From assembly GCA_009783395.1 (NCBI GenBank), contig WRHA01000341.1, positions 1-9,294 on the forward strand: a DNA stretch of 9,294 bases. Direction: 5' to 3'. The notes under the pieces were generated by a model, which was given only the letters and a program-made list of their open reading frames with translations, was not told the origin of the DNA and ran no database searches. The translations under genes and the position numbers were made by a program. The DNA is from Defluviitaleaceae bacterium. GTDB lineage: Bacteria; Bacillota; Clostridia; Lachnospirales; WQUN01. Below are positions 1-6,531 of the stretch, piece by piece (positions within the stretch are counted from its first letter, which is position 1; every line of letters starts with the position of its first letter).

Positions 1-696
1 CCCGCCGATTTCGAGCCTGAGCAGAAAAAAATCTATCGAGCCTACCATATGAAGGCAATGGGCGTGCTGGACGAGATGATCGGCTCGTTTGCGGAAAATC
101 GCATAAGCATCCTCGCACAGCTTACTCGCCTGAGGCAAATTTGCTGTCATCCCGCGCTGTTTTTGCAGGACTACACGCATGGAAGCGGCAAGCTCGACCT
201 CGCGCTTGAAACAATCCAGCTTTCGCTTGAATCGGGGCATCGCGTGTTGCTTTTTTCGCAGTTCACGCAAATGCTTGCTATTATAAAGGAAGCGTTGCCG
301 AAAACCATTTCATATTTCTACCTCGACGGCGCGACAAAATCTAAGGAACGCGTAGAAATGACGGAGGCATTTAACGGCGGAGAACGCGATTTATTTCTAA
401 TTTCTCTAAAAGCGGGCGGCACAGGTTTAAATTTAACCGGTGCAGACGTTGTAATTCATTTCGACCCCTGGTGGAATCCGTCCGTTATGGATCAGGCCGC
501 CGACCGCGCACATCGCTTTGGGCAAGAAAAATCCGTGCAGGTGTTTAACCTCGTCGCAAAAGATTCTATAGAAGAAAAAATAATGGAGCTGCAAGAAAAA
601 AAGCGCGATTTAATCGACTCCGTAATCACCGAGGGCGGGAGTTTCATAAACGTACTTTCCGAAGACGAGGTTCGGAAATTATTAACGCACGCCTGA
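1..696 (+). CDS. SNF2-family DNA helicase/translocase, C-terminal part (5' end outside window)
   Basis: The reading frame is open from base 1, so the gene begins upstream; 231 residues are visible. They form the second RecA-like lobe of a Swi2/Snf2 ATPase. Visible landmarks are LRQICCHP (about residues 44-51), the motif IV region VLLFSQF (about 82-88), motif V SLKAGGTGLNL (about 135-145) followed by FDPWWNP, and motif VI QAADRAHRFGQ (about 165-175) with its arginine finger. RFGQ replaces the commoner RIGQ, a mild variation. Family knowledge: these proteins use ATP to translocate on double-stranded DNA and displace bound proteins; bacterial versions resemble RapA/HepA or orphan SNF2 helicases often annotated DEAD/DEAH box helicase. 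The substrate cannot be told from this part, and the N-terminal lobe with Walker A is not visible. The gene ends in TGA and is followed 57 nt later by a strong terminator, so it is probably the last gene of its own unit and not linked to the flagellar genes. Confidence 0.93.
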   Translation, partial: PADFEPEQKKIYRAYHMKAMGVLDEMIGSFAENRISILAQLTRLRQICCHPALFLQDYTHGSGKLDLALETIQLSLESGHRVLLFSQFTQMLAIIKEALPKTISYFYLDGATKSKERVEMTEAFNGGERDLFLISLKAGGTGLNLTGADVVIHFDPWWNPSVMDQAADRAHRFGQEKSVQVFNLVAKDSIEEKIMELQEKKRDLIDSVITEGGSFINVLSEDEVRKLLTHA

Positions 697-753
697 AATA
701 ATTACATATCAGACATTTTCAAAACATATGGCGGCAAAAAAAACGCACGAAAA

Positions 754-792
754 AAAATCGGTGCGGGTAGTGACACTACCCGCACCGATTTT
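754..792 (+). terminator. Strong intrinsic terminator after the SNF2 helicase gene
   Basis: Two perfectly complementary 19-base arms (754-772 and 774-792) surround a single central base, so the RNA folds into a long stem with a very small loop. The GC-rich core GTGCGGG/CCCGCAC is flanked by A-rich sequence on the left and T-rich sequence on the right (TTTT, then GAAATTTTTT). The A-run at 751-757 gives a U-run on the other strand, so it could terminate in both directions. It lies upstream of the predicted flhA promoter and therefore insulates flhA from helicase transcription; it does not attenuate flhA. Confidence 0.92.
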
Positions 793-820
793 GAAATTTT
801 TTCATCTCGACGATAAATTC

Positions 821-849
821 TTGCCTCGCAAAGAATCTTAGGTTATACT
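821..849 (+). promoter_or_regulatory. Predicted sigma-A-type promoter for the flhA operon
   Basis: TTGCCT (821-826; 4 of 6 to TTGACA) and TATACT (844-849; 5 of 6 to TATAAT) are separated by exactly 17 bp, in the short gap between the terminator and flhA. Transcription would start near 856, giving a leader of about 47 nt. No sigma-28-type site (TAAA, 15 bp, GCCGATAA) is seen here, which fits the housekeeping or early-class control expected for an operon that itself encodes sigma-28. This is a reading by eye; no start site has been mapped. Confidence 0.7.
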
Positions 850-875
850 ATCTTGAAGTTTAGTTTTAAAAAAAG

Positions 876-890
876 TCCCGAAAGGGAGAG
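876..890 (+). promoter_or_regulatory. flhA ribosome binding site inside a small GAAA-tetraloop hairpin
   Basis: GGGAGAG (884-890) is the only Shine-Dalgarno-like sequence before the flhA ATG at 903, but its spacing is long (about 12-14 nt). The GGGA of this site pairs with TCCC (876-879) across a GAAA loop (880-883), a GNRA tetraloop that is stable for its size. The stem is only 4 bp, so it may merely tune initiation. Confidence 0.45.
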
Positions 891-902
891 TGAACGCGCA
901 AA

Positions 903-2945
903 ATGAAGAAAAAAGAAGCAATAATCGGCATATTCATAGTTGCGGCGGTCGTAATGATAATGCGGCCATTGCCCCCGCTGGCTGTGGATTTCCTTTTGAT
1001 GGTAGTAATTGGGTTTGCAATAATCATTTTGCTTAATGCCCTGTATGCAAAAGAAGCGTTGGAAATGTCTATGTTTCCGACTATTTTACTTATTGTCACG
1101 CTTTTTAGAATGACCATGAGTGTAACGACGACGCGCCTGATTCTCGGTGGCGACGGTTCGGAGCATTCTGCCGGTGAGGTTATTCGAACGTTTGGGCAAT
1201 TTGTTGCGCAGGGCAATTTGATTTTGGGTCTTATACTGTTCCTCGTTATCCTGCTTGCGAGCTTCCTTGTTATTATCAAGGGTGCGGAACGTGTTGCCGA
1301 GGTAACCGCACGCTTCACCCTCGACGCTATGCCGGGTAAACAAATGGCAATCGACGCCGACCTTAACACCGGGCTTATAAACGAAGAAGAGGCAAAGGCA
1401 CGCCGAAAAAAAATACAAGACGAGTCTAACTTTTACGGCGCGATGGACGGTGCGGTTAAATTCGTAAAAGGTGACGCGATTTTCTCGATAATTATTGTTT
1501 TCGTAAACTTGATTGGCGGCGTGGCAATGGGTGCGCTTTATCAAGATTTGTCTATTCCCGAGGCCCTTGAGGTATATGCTCTGCTGACAATCGGTGACGG
1601 TCTTGTTGCACAAATTCCCGCGCTCCTTATCGCGCTTTCGACAGGTTTCATCGTTACAAAGGCAACGGTTGAAGACGAAGTTTCCGGCTCGCTTGCGAAA
1701 CAGCTTTTGACGCATCCGCTTGTTATGCTTGTTACGGGCGGCGCGCTGATTTTCCTCGGGCTTTTCAGCCCCTTGCCGTGGTTTTTCGTTCCGACAGGAG
1801 CAGTGCTTATGGTTTTTGGAATCAGACAAAACAGACAGGAAACCCTGTCATCAATTGAATCGGAAATCACGACGGATGACGTTGAGGCGGAAGAAATGCG
1901 CCGCCCCGACGATATGTTGCCCCTTACAGATGTTGATATGATTCGCCTGTGCTTTGGGTACGGGTTAATTCCGCTGGTCGCAGCCGACCAGGGCGGTGAC
2001 CTTCTCGAGCGCGTCGTTATGATTCGGAGAAATATCGCCCTCGAACTCGGCGCGATTATTCCGCAAATCCGCTTGCAAGACAATATAAAACTGTCTCCAA
2101 ACCAGTACACGATTTTCATCAAGGGCGTAGAAGTCGCCGGCGGCGAGATAATGTTCGATCACTATATGGCGATGAACAGCGGATATGTTGAAGAGGAAAT
2201 CGACGGTATTGAAACGGTCGAGCCTTTTGCGGGCTTGCCGGCGATGTGGATTTCCGAAAGCCAGCGCGAACGTGCCGAGGCACTCGGTTACACCGTTGTC
2301 GACCCGCCTGCAATTATCGCGACGCATCTGACGGAAGTTGTGCGCCAGCATCTGCACGAGCTTCTTTCCCGCCAAGACGTACAAAAACTTGTCAACCATG
2401 TTAAAGAGTCTCACACGGTTCTTGTTGAAGAACTTATTCCAAAATATATGAGCGTAGGCGAAGTGCAAAAGGTTTTGGCAAAATTGCTCAAGGAAAGCGT
2501 TTCAGTCCGCGACCTTGTGACAATTTTGGAAACCCTTGCCGACTATGCTCCGATTACGCGTGACACCGACATGCTGACCGAATATGTGCGTGCCGCTCTT
2601 CGCCGTGCAATCTCCAAGAAATTCTTCGGCCAAGGCGTAAACACGGTAATCACACTCGATCCCGCACTTGAGCAAACATTGACCGGAAATATACAAAAAA
2701 CAGAAATCGGCTCGTTCGTAAATATTGATCCGGCGTTAAGCCAAAAAGTCTTTGACAGTCTGAAGAAAGAAGTAAGCAAGCTAACTTCCCTCGGCGTAAT
2801 GCCGATTATATTAACTTCGCCGTTTGTGCGTATGTACTTCAAGCAACTTGTTGACGAAATCGCGCCGGATTTGGTTGTGCTGAGTTACGGCGAAATTGAT
2901 CAAACAGCGGAAGTTCAATCCGTGGGAATGGTGAGTGTAAGTTAA
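903..2945 (+). CDS. flhA: Flagellar export-gate protein FlhA
   Basis: FlhA is the large membrane component of the flagellar type III secretion gate; its cytosolic domain docks export chaperones and substrates. The product has 680 residues, close to the usual 680-700. About eight hydrophobic segments fill residues 5-306 (roughly 5-20, 25-47, 58-77, 104-126, 192-213, 222-252, 270-290 and 292-307). The FHIPEP family signature lies intact in the cytosolic loop at residues 130-153 (RVAEVTARFTLDAMPGKQ followed by MAIDAD), including the conserved acidic residues near the proton path. Residues from about 330 form the FlhA-C domain, ending with VVLSYGEI. The ATG at 903 is chosen because an in-frame TGA lies at 891-893 and the protein starts as FlhA normally does. 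It heads a transcription unit here; flhB and fliR, its usual upstream neighbours, are absent. The alternative, a non-flagellar injectisome homologue, is ruled out by the flagellar genes that follow. Confidence 0.98.
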   Translation: MKKKEAIIGIFIVAAVVMIMRPLPPLAVDFLLMVVIGFAIIILLNALYAKEALEMSMFPTILLIVTLFRMTMSVTTTRLILGGDGSEHSAGEVIRTFGQFVAQGNLILGLILFLVILLASFLVIIKGAERVAEVTARFTLDAMPGKQMAIDADLNTGLINEEEAKARRKKIQDESNFYGAMDGAVKFVKGDAIFSIIIVFVNLIGGVAMGALYQDLSIPEALEVYALLTIGDGLVAQIPALLIALSTGFIVTKATVEDEVSGSLAKQLLTHPLVMLVTGGALIFLGLFSPLPWFFVPTGAVLMVFGIRQNRQETLSSIESEITTDDVEAEEMRRPDDMLPLTDVDMIRLCFGYGLIPLVAADQGGDLLERVVMIRRNIALELGAIIPQIRLQDNIKLSPNQYTIFIKGVEVAGGEIMFDHYMAMNSGYVEEEIDGIETVEPFAGLPAMWISESQRERAEALGYTVVDPPAIIATHLTEVVRQHLHELLSRQDVQKLVNHVKESHTVLVEELIPKYMSVGEVQKVLAKLLKESVSVRDLVTILETLADYAPITRDTDMLTEYVRAALRRAISKKFFGQGVNTVITLDPALEQTLTGNIQKTEIGSFVNIDPALSQKVFDSLKKEVSKLTSLGVMPIILTSPFVRMYFKQLVDEIAPDLVVLSYGEIDQTAEVQSVGMVSVS

Positions 2946-2993
2946 AATTTGAATGGCTAAAAGCGTAACAAATAGAAGAAGGGAACGCGGGCG

Positions 2994-3015
2994 ATGAATT
3001 TCATCAGAAATTTGT
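2994..3015 (+). promoter_or_regulatory. Small hairpin over the flhF leader start
   Basis: AATTTC (2997-3002) pairs with GAAATT (3007-3012) around an ATCA loop. The stem can extend to 2994/3015 through two G-U pairs and one A-U pair. It would cover the ATG at 2994 and the GTG at 3014. A competing fold, GATGA/TCATC (2993-2997 with 3001-3005), shares the same bases. Both are AT-rich and weak, so a role in start-site access is only suggestive. Confidence 0.25.
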
Positions 3016-3041
3016 GCGTTCAGCGAATGGCGAAAACATGA
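2994..3041 (+). CDS. Possible 15-codon leader peptide coupled to flhF
   Basis: In the 92-nt gap between flhA and flhF, ATG at 2994 opens a short frame encoding MNFIRNLCVQRMAKT and ends with TGA at 3039-3041. That TGA overlaps the flhF ATG (3038-3040) as ATGA, the same arrangement used at flhF/flhG and orf/fliA in this operon. A purine-rich AGAAGGG (about 2977-2983) lies 10 nt before its ATG, whereas no convincing ribosome binding site lies just before the flhF ATG itself. The inference is that ribosomes may load here and re-initiate at flhF. The frame is too short to judge coding potential by composition and could be coincidence. Confidence 0.4.
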   Translation: MNFIRNLCVQRMAKT

Positions 3042-4312
3042 AAGTAAAGCGTTACGAAGGAAAATCCGAAGCCGCGTTAATGCCTATTATATTGGAAGAG
3101 ATGGGCGAAGGCGCAACAATTATCAGTGTAAAACAAAAGCCCGCAACGGGCTTCTTTGCGTTTTTCAGAAAACCGAGCGTGATAATTACCGCTGCATGTG
3201 AGGACGACGCGGAGTTGATGAAATTTATAAACACGCCGGAGGAAAAATATGTTCCAAAGCCGCTTGTAGAGCGTAAGACGATAGAGGCGGAGGTTATCGA
3301 AAGCAAGCCGGAAACGGGCGTAATTGAAGAATCCATGACGCTTCTTTTGCAAGAGGCACGAAAAGCCGCAAATAAAATCGAAAAAGACGAAGCTACGAAG
3401 CGAACCCAGCAGCAGTCATCAAAAAGTAAAACCGAAACAGAAGACCCCGTTCCCGTTCCCGAGAAAAAAAAATACAATCACAATATGGTGCAAATGTTTT
3501 ACGATACCATGCTTTCGCAACAGGTGCTTCCCGATGTCGCTACGCATATTTTGCGTGATCTGGAGCATATCGAGGAGTCAAGCAAGGTCGATGTGCGAAA
3601 TTTAATCAAAGCAGTTTACGGAAGCATCGTTGATATTCTAAAAAATCCGACCCTTATCGACACAAACAAGCCCGAAAAAGGTCAAGCACAAGTAGTTGTA
3701 TTTATGGGCCCGACAGGTGTAGGAAAAACAACGACGATTGCAAAACTTTCATCGATTTTAACGCTGAAACACGGGCTTCGCATAGGCTTGATTACGGCGG
3801 ATACGTATCGTATCGCCGCCGTCGAACAGCTCAAAACTTATGCAGATATATTAGGTCTTGATATTCGCGTAGTATACAAGCCCGAAGAAATGGACGACCA
3901 TTTGCGCACACTTCGCGCAAAAAACGATATTATATTAGTTGACACTGCCGGGCGCAGCCATAAAAATGAGGATAGCATAAACGAGCTTAAAGCCTTGCTC
4001 GACGCCGTGCCGGAAAGCAAGCGTTATCTTGTCGTAAGCGTAACAACGAGATACGAGGATTTATGTAAAATTGTTAATGTGTTTGACGGTCAGTCCGACT
4101 TCGAATTAATTTTTACAAAACTCGACGAAGCGGAAACTTTGGGCGCACTTATGAATATATGTTGTCTTGCAGGTAAAAAAGCAGCATATGTAACTTTTGG
4201 ACAAAACGTACCCGACGACCTTGAAGCAATCAAGCCCGATAAAATTGCAAAGTCACTGCTTGGGCTTGCAGACGGTCAAGTACACCCATATGCGGAAGGC
4301 GGCAGAGCATGA
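3038..4312 (+). CDS. flhF: Flagellar SRP-type GTPase FlhF
   Basis: FlhF is the third member of the SRP GTPase family (with Ffh and FtsY). It sits at the membrane, marks where a flagellum is built and is switched off by FlhG. The 424-residue product has an N-terminal B domain (about 1-70), a charged low-complexity linker (about 75-145), a helical N domain (about 146-215) and the G domain. Visible motifs are P-loop GPTGVGKT (224-231), DTYRIAAVEQL (255-265), DTAGRS (302-307), TKLDE (360-364) and GQNVPDDLE (388-396). ATG at 3038 is preferred because MKVKRYEG is the typical FlhF start. A GTG at 3014 would add MRSANGEN, which has no ribosome binding site and does not resemble the family. The gene ends in a 4-nt ATGA overlap with flhG, so the pair is probably translationally coupled, matching their function as partners. 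Confidence 0.96.
   Translation: MKVKRYEGKSEAALMPIILEEMGEGATIISVKQKPATGFFAFFRKPSVIITAACEDDAELMKFINTPEEKYVPKPLVERKTIEAEVIESKPETGVIEESMTLLLQEARKAANKIEKDEATKRTQQQSSKSKTETEDPVPVPEKKKYNHNMVQMFYDTMLSQQVLPDVATHILRDLEHIEESSKVDVRNLIKAVYGSIVDILKNPTLIDTNKPEKGQAQVVVFMGPTGVGKTTTIAKLSSILTLKHGLRIGLITADTYRIAAVEQLKTYADILGLDIRVVYKPEEMDDHLRTLRAKNDIILVDTAGRSHKNEDSINELKALLDAVPESKRYLVVSVTTRYEDLCKIVNVFDGQSDFELIFTKLDEAETLGALMNICCLAGKKAAYVTFGQNVPDDLEAIKPDKIAKSLLGLADGQVHPYAEGGRA
3137..3153 (+). other. Terminator-like hairpin inside the start of flhF
   Basis: AAGCCCG (3137-3143) and CGGGCTT (3147-3153) are perfect 7-base complementary arms with a CAA loop, followed by CTTTGCGTTTTTC. The T-run (3161-3165) starts 8 nt after the stem, with an interrupted TTT in between, so it is weaker than a standard intrinsic terminator. 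It lies in codons 34-39 of flhF, about 100 nt into the gene. It may simply reflect the codons for KPATG. Confidence 0.35.
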
Positions 4313-5208
4313 TTGTTATGGATCAAGCGCAACGCCTTCGCGAGCTAATGGCGCAAAATGCATACATGCCCGACGAGCAAGCTGCCGCAGAAAAAACAAC
4401 GATGAATGCACGGATAATTGCGGTTGCAAGCGGCAAGGGTGGGGTAGGGAAGTCGAACTTTTCAATTAATTTGGCAATTCAAATGCGCAAGCTGGGCAAG
4501 CGTGTTGTTATAATAGATGCGGATTTTGGGCTTGCAAACGTCGAAATTTTGCTGGGTGTCGCTCCTAAGCATACGGTTGCTGATGTTTTAAACGGCACCG
4601 TTGATATGGAATCCGCGCTGACAATAGGTCCGATGGGATGCATGTTTTTGTCAGGCGGCTCGGGAATGGCCGCACTTGCCGACCTCACCGAAAACCAGCT
4701 TTTGCGCCTAACCGACGGCTTTGTGCAGTTGGACTCGTTGGCGGATTTTATATTAATTGATACGCGTGCAGGCATATCAAATGCAGTTGTAAACTTTATT
4801 CGAGCAGCGTCCGATACAATAGTTGTAACAACACCGGATCCAACAGCAATAGCCGACGCATACACTCTAATTAAATCCGTAAAGACAACGATGCCCGATG
4901 TCGGAATTTTAAAGCTTGTTGTAAACTGCGCCGTAAATGACTCGGAAGCGCAGGAGGTTTTTGAAAAATTAAACGGCGTGTCGTCGAGATTTTTAGATAT
5001 AAAGTTAGTATATCTTGGTTCAATTCCGTTTGATTCGTACCTTGTACGCGCAGTTCGCAAACAAAAGCCCGTTTCGATTCAGTACCCGTTTGCGGAAAGT
5101 GCGAACAGATACAGCGAAATCTGCGCAACCATTTTAGATATGGAAACAGGCAGGAAAAACAGTATACAAAATTTTGTAATGAAATTAATAGGAAGATTTA
5201 GTTCATAG
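4309..5208 (+). CDS. flhG: Flagellar number regulator FlhG (YlxH/FleN), MinD-type ATPase
   Basis: FlhG is a ParA/MinD-family ATPase that dimerises on ATP at the membrane, stimulates FlhF GTP hydrolysis and limits flagellar number. The 299-residue product carries MDQAQRLREL at residues 4-13, the DQA activation motif that contacts FlhF. It also has the deviant Walker A KGGVGKS (43-49, with both lysines), the switch segment DADFGLAN (70-77) and Walker B/switch II LIDTRAGIS (149-157). The C-terminal IQNFVMKLIGRF (286-297) reads as an amphipathic membrane-targeting helix. Arginine 153 stands where many FlhG proteins have glycine (DTGAGIS). Start choice: ATG 4309 overlaps the flhF stop and has GGAAGG (4294-4299) 9 nt upstream. 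ATG 4318, starting exactly at MDQAQ, is possible but has poorer spacing. The flhF-flhG order is the usual one in Firmicutes and polar flagellates. Confidence 0.95.
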   Translation: MIVMDQAQRLRELMAQNAYMPDEQAAAEKTTMNARIIAVASGKGGVGKSNFSINLAIQMRKLGKRVVIIDADFGLANVEILLGVAPKHTVADVLNGTVDMESALTIGPMGCMFLSGGSGMAALADLTENQLLRLTDGFVQLDSLADFILIDTRAGISNAVVNFIRAASDTIVVTTPDPTAIADAYTLIKSVKTTMPDVGILKLVVNCAVNDSEAQEVFEKLNGVSSRFLDIKLVYLGSIPFDSYLVRAVRKQKPVSIQYPFAESANRYSEICATILDMETGRKNSIQNFVMKLIGRFSS

Positions 5209-5222
5209 GCGGGGGAATTTGT

Positions 5223-5885
5223 ATGTTTGTAAACAATTTAAAATCCGGTTCAAGGGTGCAAATCCAGCGGCCGAGTGACGGCATAAACGACGGATTTGTT
5301 TGCAAGGTCGAAGTTTTAATACCCGATTCGCGTGAAATTTTAATGCACGCACCTATCGAGAATAACAGAGTCGTCGACTTGGAGGATGTGGGGCAACTTA
5401 CGCTTCGCCTTTTGACCGATAATGCCATTTATGTGTTTAAAGCAACATTTCTTGCGCACGGCGATATAGATGGTTTTGATATTATAAGGCTTCGCATTGA
5501 TGACGACGGTGAAAAAATACAACAGCGTTCCGCTTTTCGTTTTAACTGCACGATTCCCATCACTTTTACCGTCATCTATTCGAGCGGACAACAAGCCGAG
5601 CGCGATGTCGGAGTAATTTCCGATTTAAGCGCGGGTGGCGCGAAAATTTTTACAGATAAAAGCCTGCAAACAGGATACCTGCTAAATGTGTCGATTCAGC
5701 TTGGTGATGACTTGGTTGTTGCATTCGGCGATGTGCGTTCGAGAACTGAGTTGATTGAAGGTGCGAAGTTTGCATATCAATACGGCATTCGTTTCGCCAT
5801 GATGCCCGAATCCGACCAAGAGCAAATCATACGATATATGTACAAAGTACAGCGTGAGGAACTGAAAAAGGCGCGTCCGCGATAA
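5223..5885 (+). CDS. PilZ-domain c-di-GMP receptor, YcgR-like flagellar brake protein
   Basis: The 220-residue protein has the two-domain layout of YcgR/DgrA/YpfA: an N-terminal PilZN (YcgR_2-like) beta barrel (about 1-95) and a C-terminal PilZ domain (about 99-210). Both halves of the c-di-GMP binding signature are present: RxxxR at R102-R106 (QRSAFR) and DxSxxG at 134-139 (DLSAGG). YGIRF follows at 187-191. Binding is therefore expected. Family knowledge: YcgR-type proteins bound to c-di-GMP contact the motor or stator and slow or bias rotation. The ATG at 5223 has GGGGGA (5211-5216) 6 nt upstream, and the gene starts 14 nt after flhG. In Bacillus subtilis this position holds cheB-cheA-cheW. 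The molecular partner here is inferred from context only; no gene symbol is given because names differ between lineages. Confidence 0.9.
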   Translation: MFVNNLKSGSRVQIQRPSDGINDGFVCKVEVLIPDSREILMHAPIENNRVVDLEDVGQLTLRLLTDNAIYVFKATFLAHGDIDGFDIIRLRIDDDGEKIQQRSAFRFNCTIPITFTVIYSSGQQAERDVGVISDLSAGGAKIFTDKSLQTGYLLNVSIQLGDDLVVAFGDVRSRTELIEGAKFAYQYGIRFAMMPESDQEQIIRYMYKVQREELKKARPR

Positions 5886-5897
5886 GGGGTGTTCAAT

Positions 5898-6530
5898 ATG
5901 GCAAAGAAAGCGGAAGATTTATTCACCGATATGCATTTGGATATTTTGAAAGAAATCGGAAGCATGGGGACTGCATACGCGGCGACCGCATTGTCAAAAA
6001 TGGTAAATAAAAAGGTTACCATGCCTGTGCCGCGTGTTTCTTGGCTTGATTTTCAAAATGTGGCCAGCTTTGTTGGCGGTCCGGAGAGTATTGTCGTTGG
6101 AATTTTGGTTTCGCTTTCGGGAAATATTCAAGGCATGATGATGCAGATAATGAGCCTTGAAGCAGCGCATAATTTAGTCGAGCTTGTAATCGGCACGCCG
6201 CCGCCCACGAAAAAGGAAGATATGTACACCTTCGGAGAAATGGAGCGTTCCGTTGTCGAGGAAGTTGGAAATATCATGATAAGCTCGTATCTTACGTCAA
6301 TTTCCGGGCTTACAAATTCGCAAATAAAACCATCGATTCCCTATATGTGCGTTGATATGGCGAATGCTATACTATCTGTGCCGGCGAGTGAATTTGGTCG
6401 AATGGCGGACAAAATGCTCTTTATCGAATCCCAGCTTTCCGTTGAAAATGTTGAGTCTACCGGGTGCTTTGTTATGGTGCCGAATCTGCATTCGTTTTAT
6501 AGGATAGTGCGTGCCTTAGGGGTGGAATAA
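5898..6530 (+). CDS. cheC: Chemotaxis CheY-P phosphatase CheC
   Basis: CheC dephosphorylates CheY-P and binds CheD, linking the CheY-P level to receptor adaptation. The 210-residue product shows the internally duplicated CheC fold. The phosphatase consensus is [D/S]xxxExxN followed 22 residues later by P. The second copy is complete: S118, E122, N125, P148. The first copy has D15, E19 and P45 at the correct spacing, but serine 22 replaces the asparagine, so that site is probably weakened or inactive. The length matches the family, and the two-site layout separates it from the longer FliY and the shorter one-site CheX. ATG 5898 is preferred over GTG 5889 because AAGGGG (5884-5889) sits 8 nt upstream of the ATG and overlaps the GTG. 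It lies 12 nt after the PilZ gene and 1 nt before cheD, its usual partner. Confidence 0.94.
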   Translation: MAKKAEDLFTDMHLDILKEIGSMGTAYAATALSKMVNKKVTMPVPRVSWLDFQNVASFVGGPESIVVGILVSLSGNIQGMMMQIMSLEAAHNLVELVIGTPPPTKKEDMYTFGEMERSVVEEVGNIMISSYLTSISGLTNSQIKPSIPYMCVDMANAILSVPASEFGRMADKMLFIESQLSVENVESTGCFVMVPNLHSFYRIVRALGVE

Positions 6531-6531
6531 T

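Noticed and set aside
754..792. The perfect palindrome as an attenuator or riboswitch element for flhA
   Set aside because: It lies upstream of the predicted flhA promoter and directly downstream of the helicase gene, so a plain terminator explains it.
866..1369. A 167-codon minus-strand frame covering the flhA start and promoter region
   Set aside because: Its product is low-complexity (Ile, Thr, Arg and Ser rich) and mirrors the flhA coding strand; nothing suggests a divergent gene.
1086..1829. A 247-codon open frame on the minus strand inside flhA
   Set aside because: It lies fully antisense to a textbook FlhA sequence, its product is very rich in Arg, Asn and Lys with no recognisable domain, and it has no convincing upstream context. 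It is a shadow of flhA codon usage.
1974..1991. Perfect 7-bp inverted repeat CTGGTCG/CGACCAG inside flhA
   Set aside because: No T-run follows, and it lies mid-gene in conserved FlhA coding sequence; most likely chance from codon choice.
3014..3037. Upstream GTG start for flhF adding eight residues
   Set aside because: No ribosome binding site precedes it and the added residues do not resemble FlhF N-termini, whereas ATG 3038 starts with the family-typical MKVKRY.
4234..4242. GCCCGATAA, a near match to a sigma-28 -10 element upstream of flhG
   Set aside because: The -35 position reads unlike TAAA, and flhG is already coupled to flhF by overlap, so an internal sigma-28 promoter is not supported.
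4197..4469. A 90-codon plus-strand frame across the flhF/flhG junction
   Set aside because: It overlaps two clear genes in another frame, and its product resembles no family I know.
5414..5422. GACCGATAA, resembling a sigma-28 -10 element (GCCGATAA)
   Set aside because: There is no TAAA-like -35 about 15 bp upstream, and it lies inside the PilZ gene.
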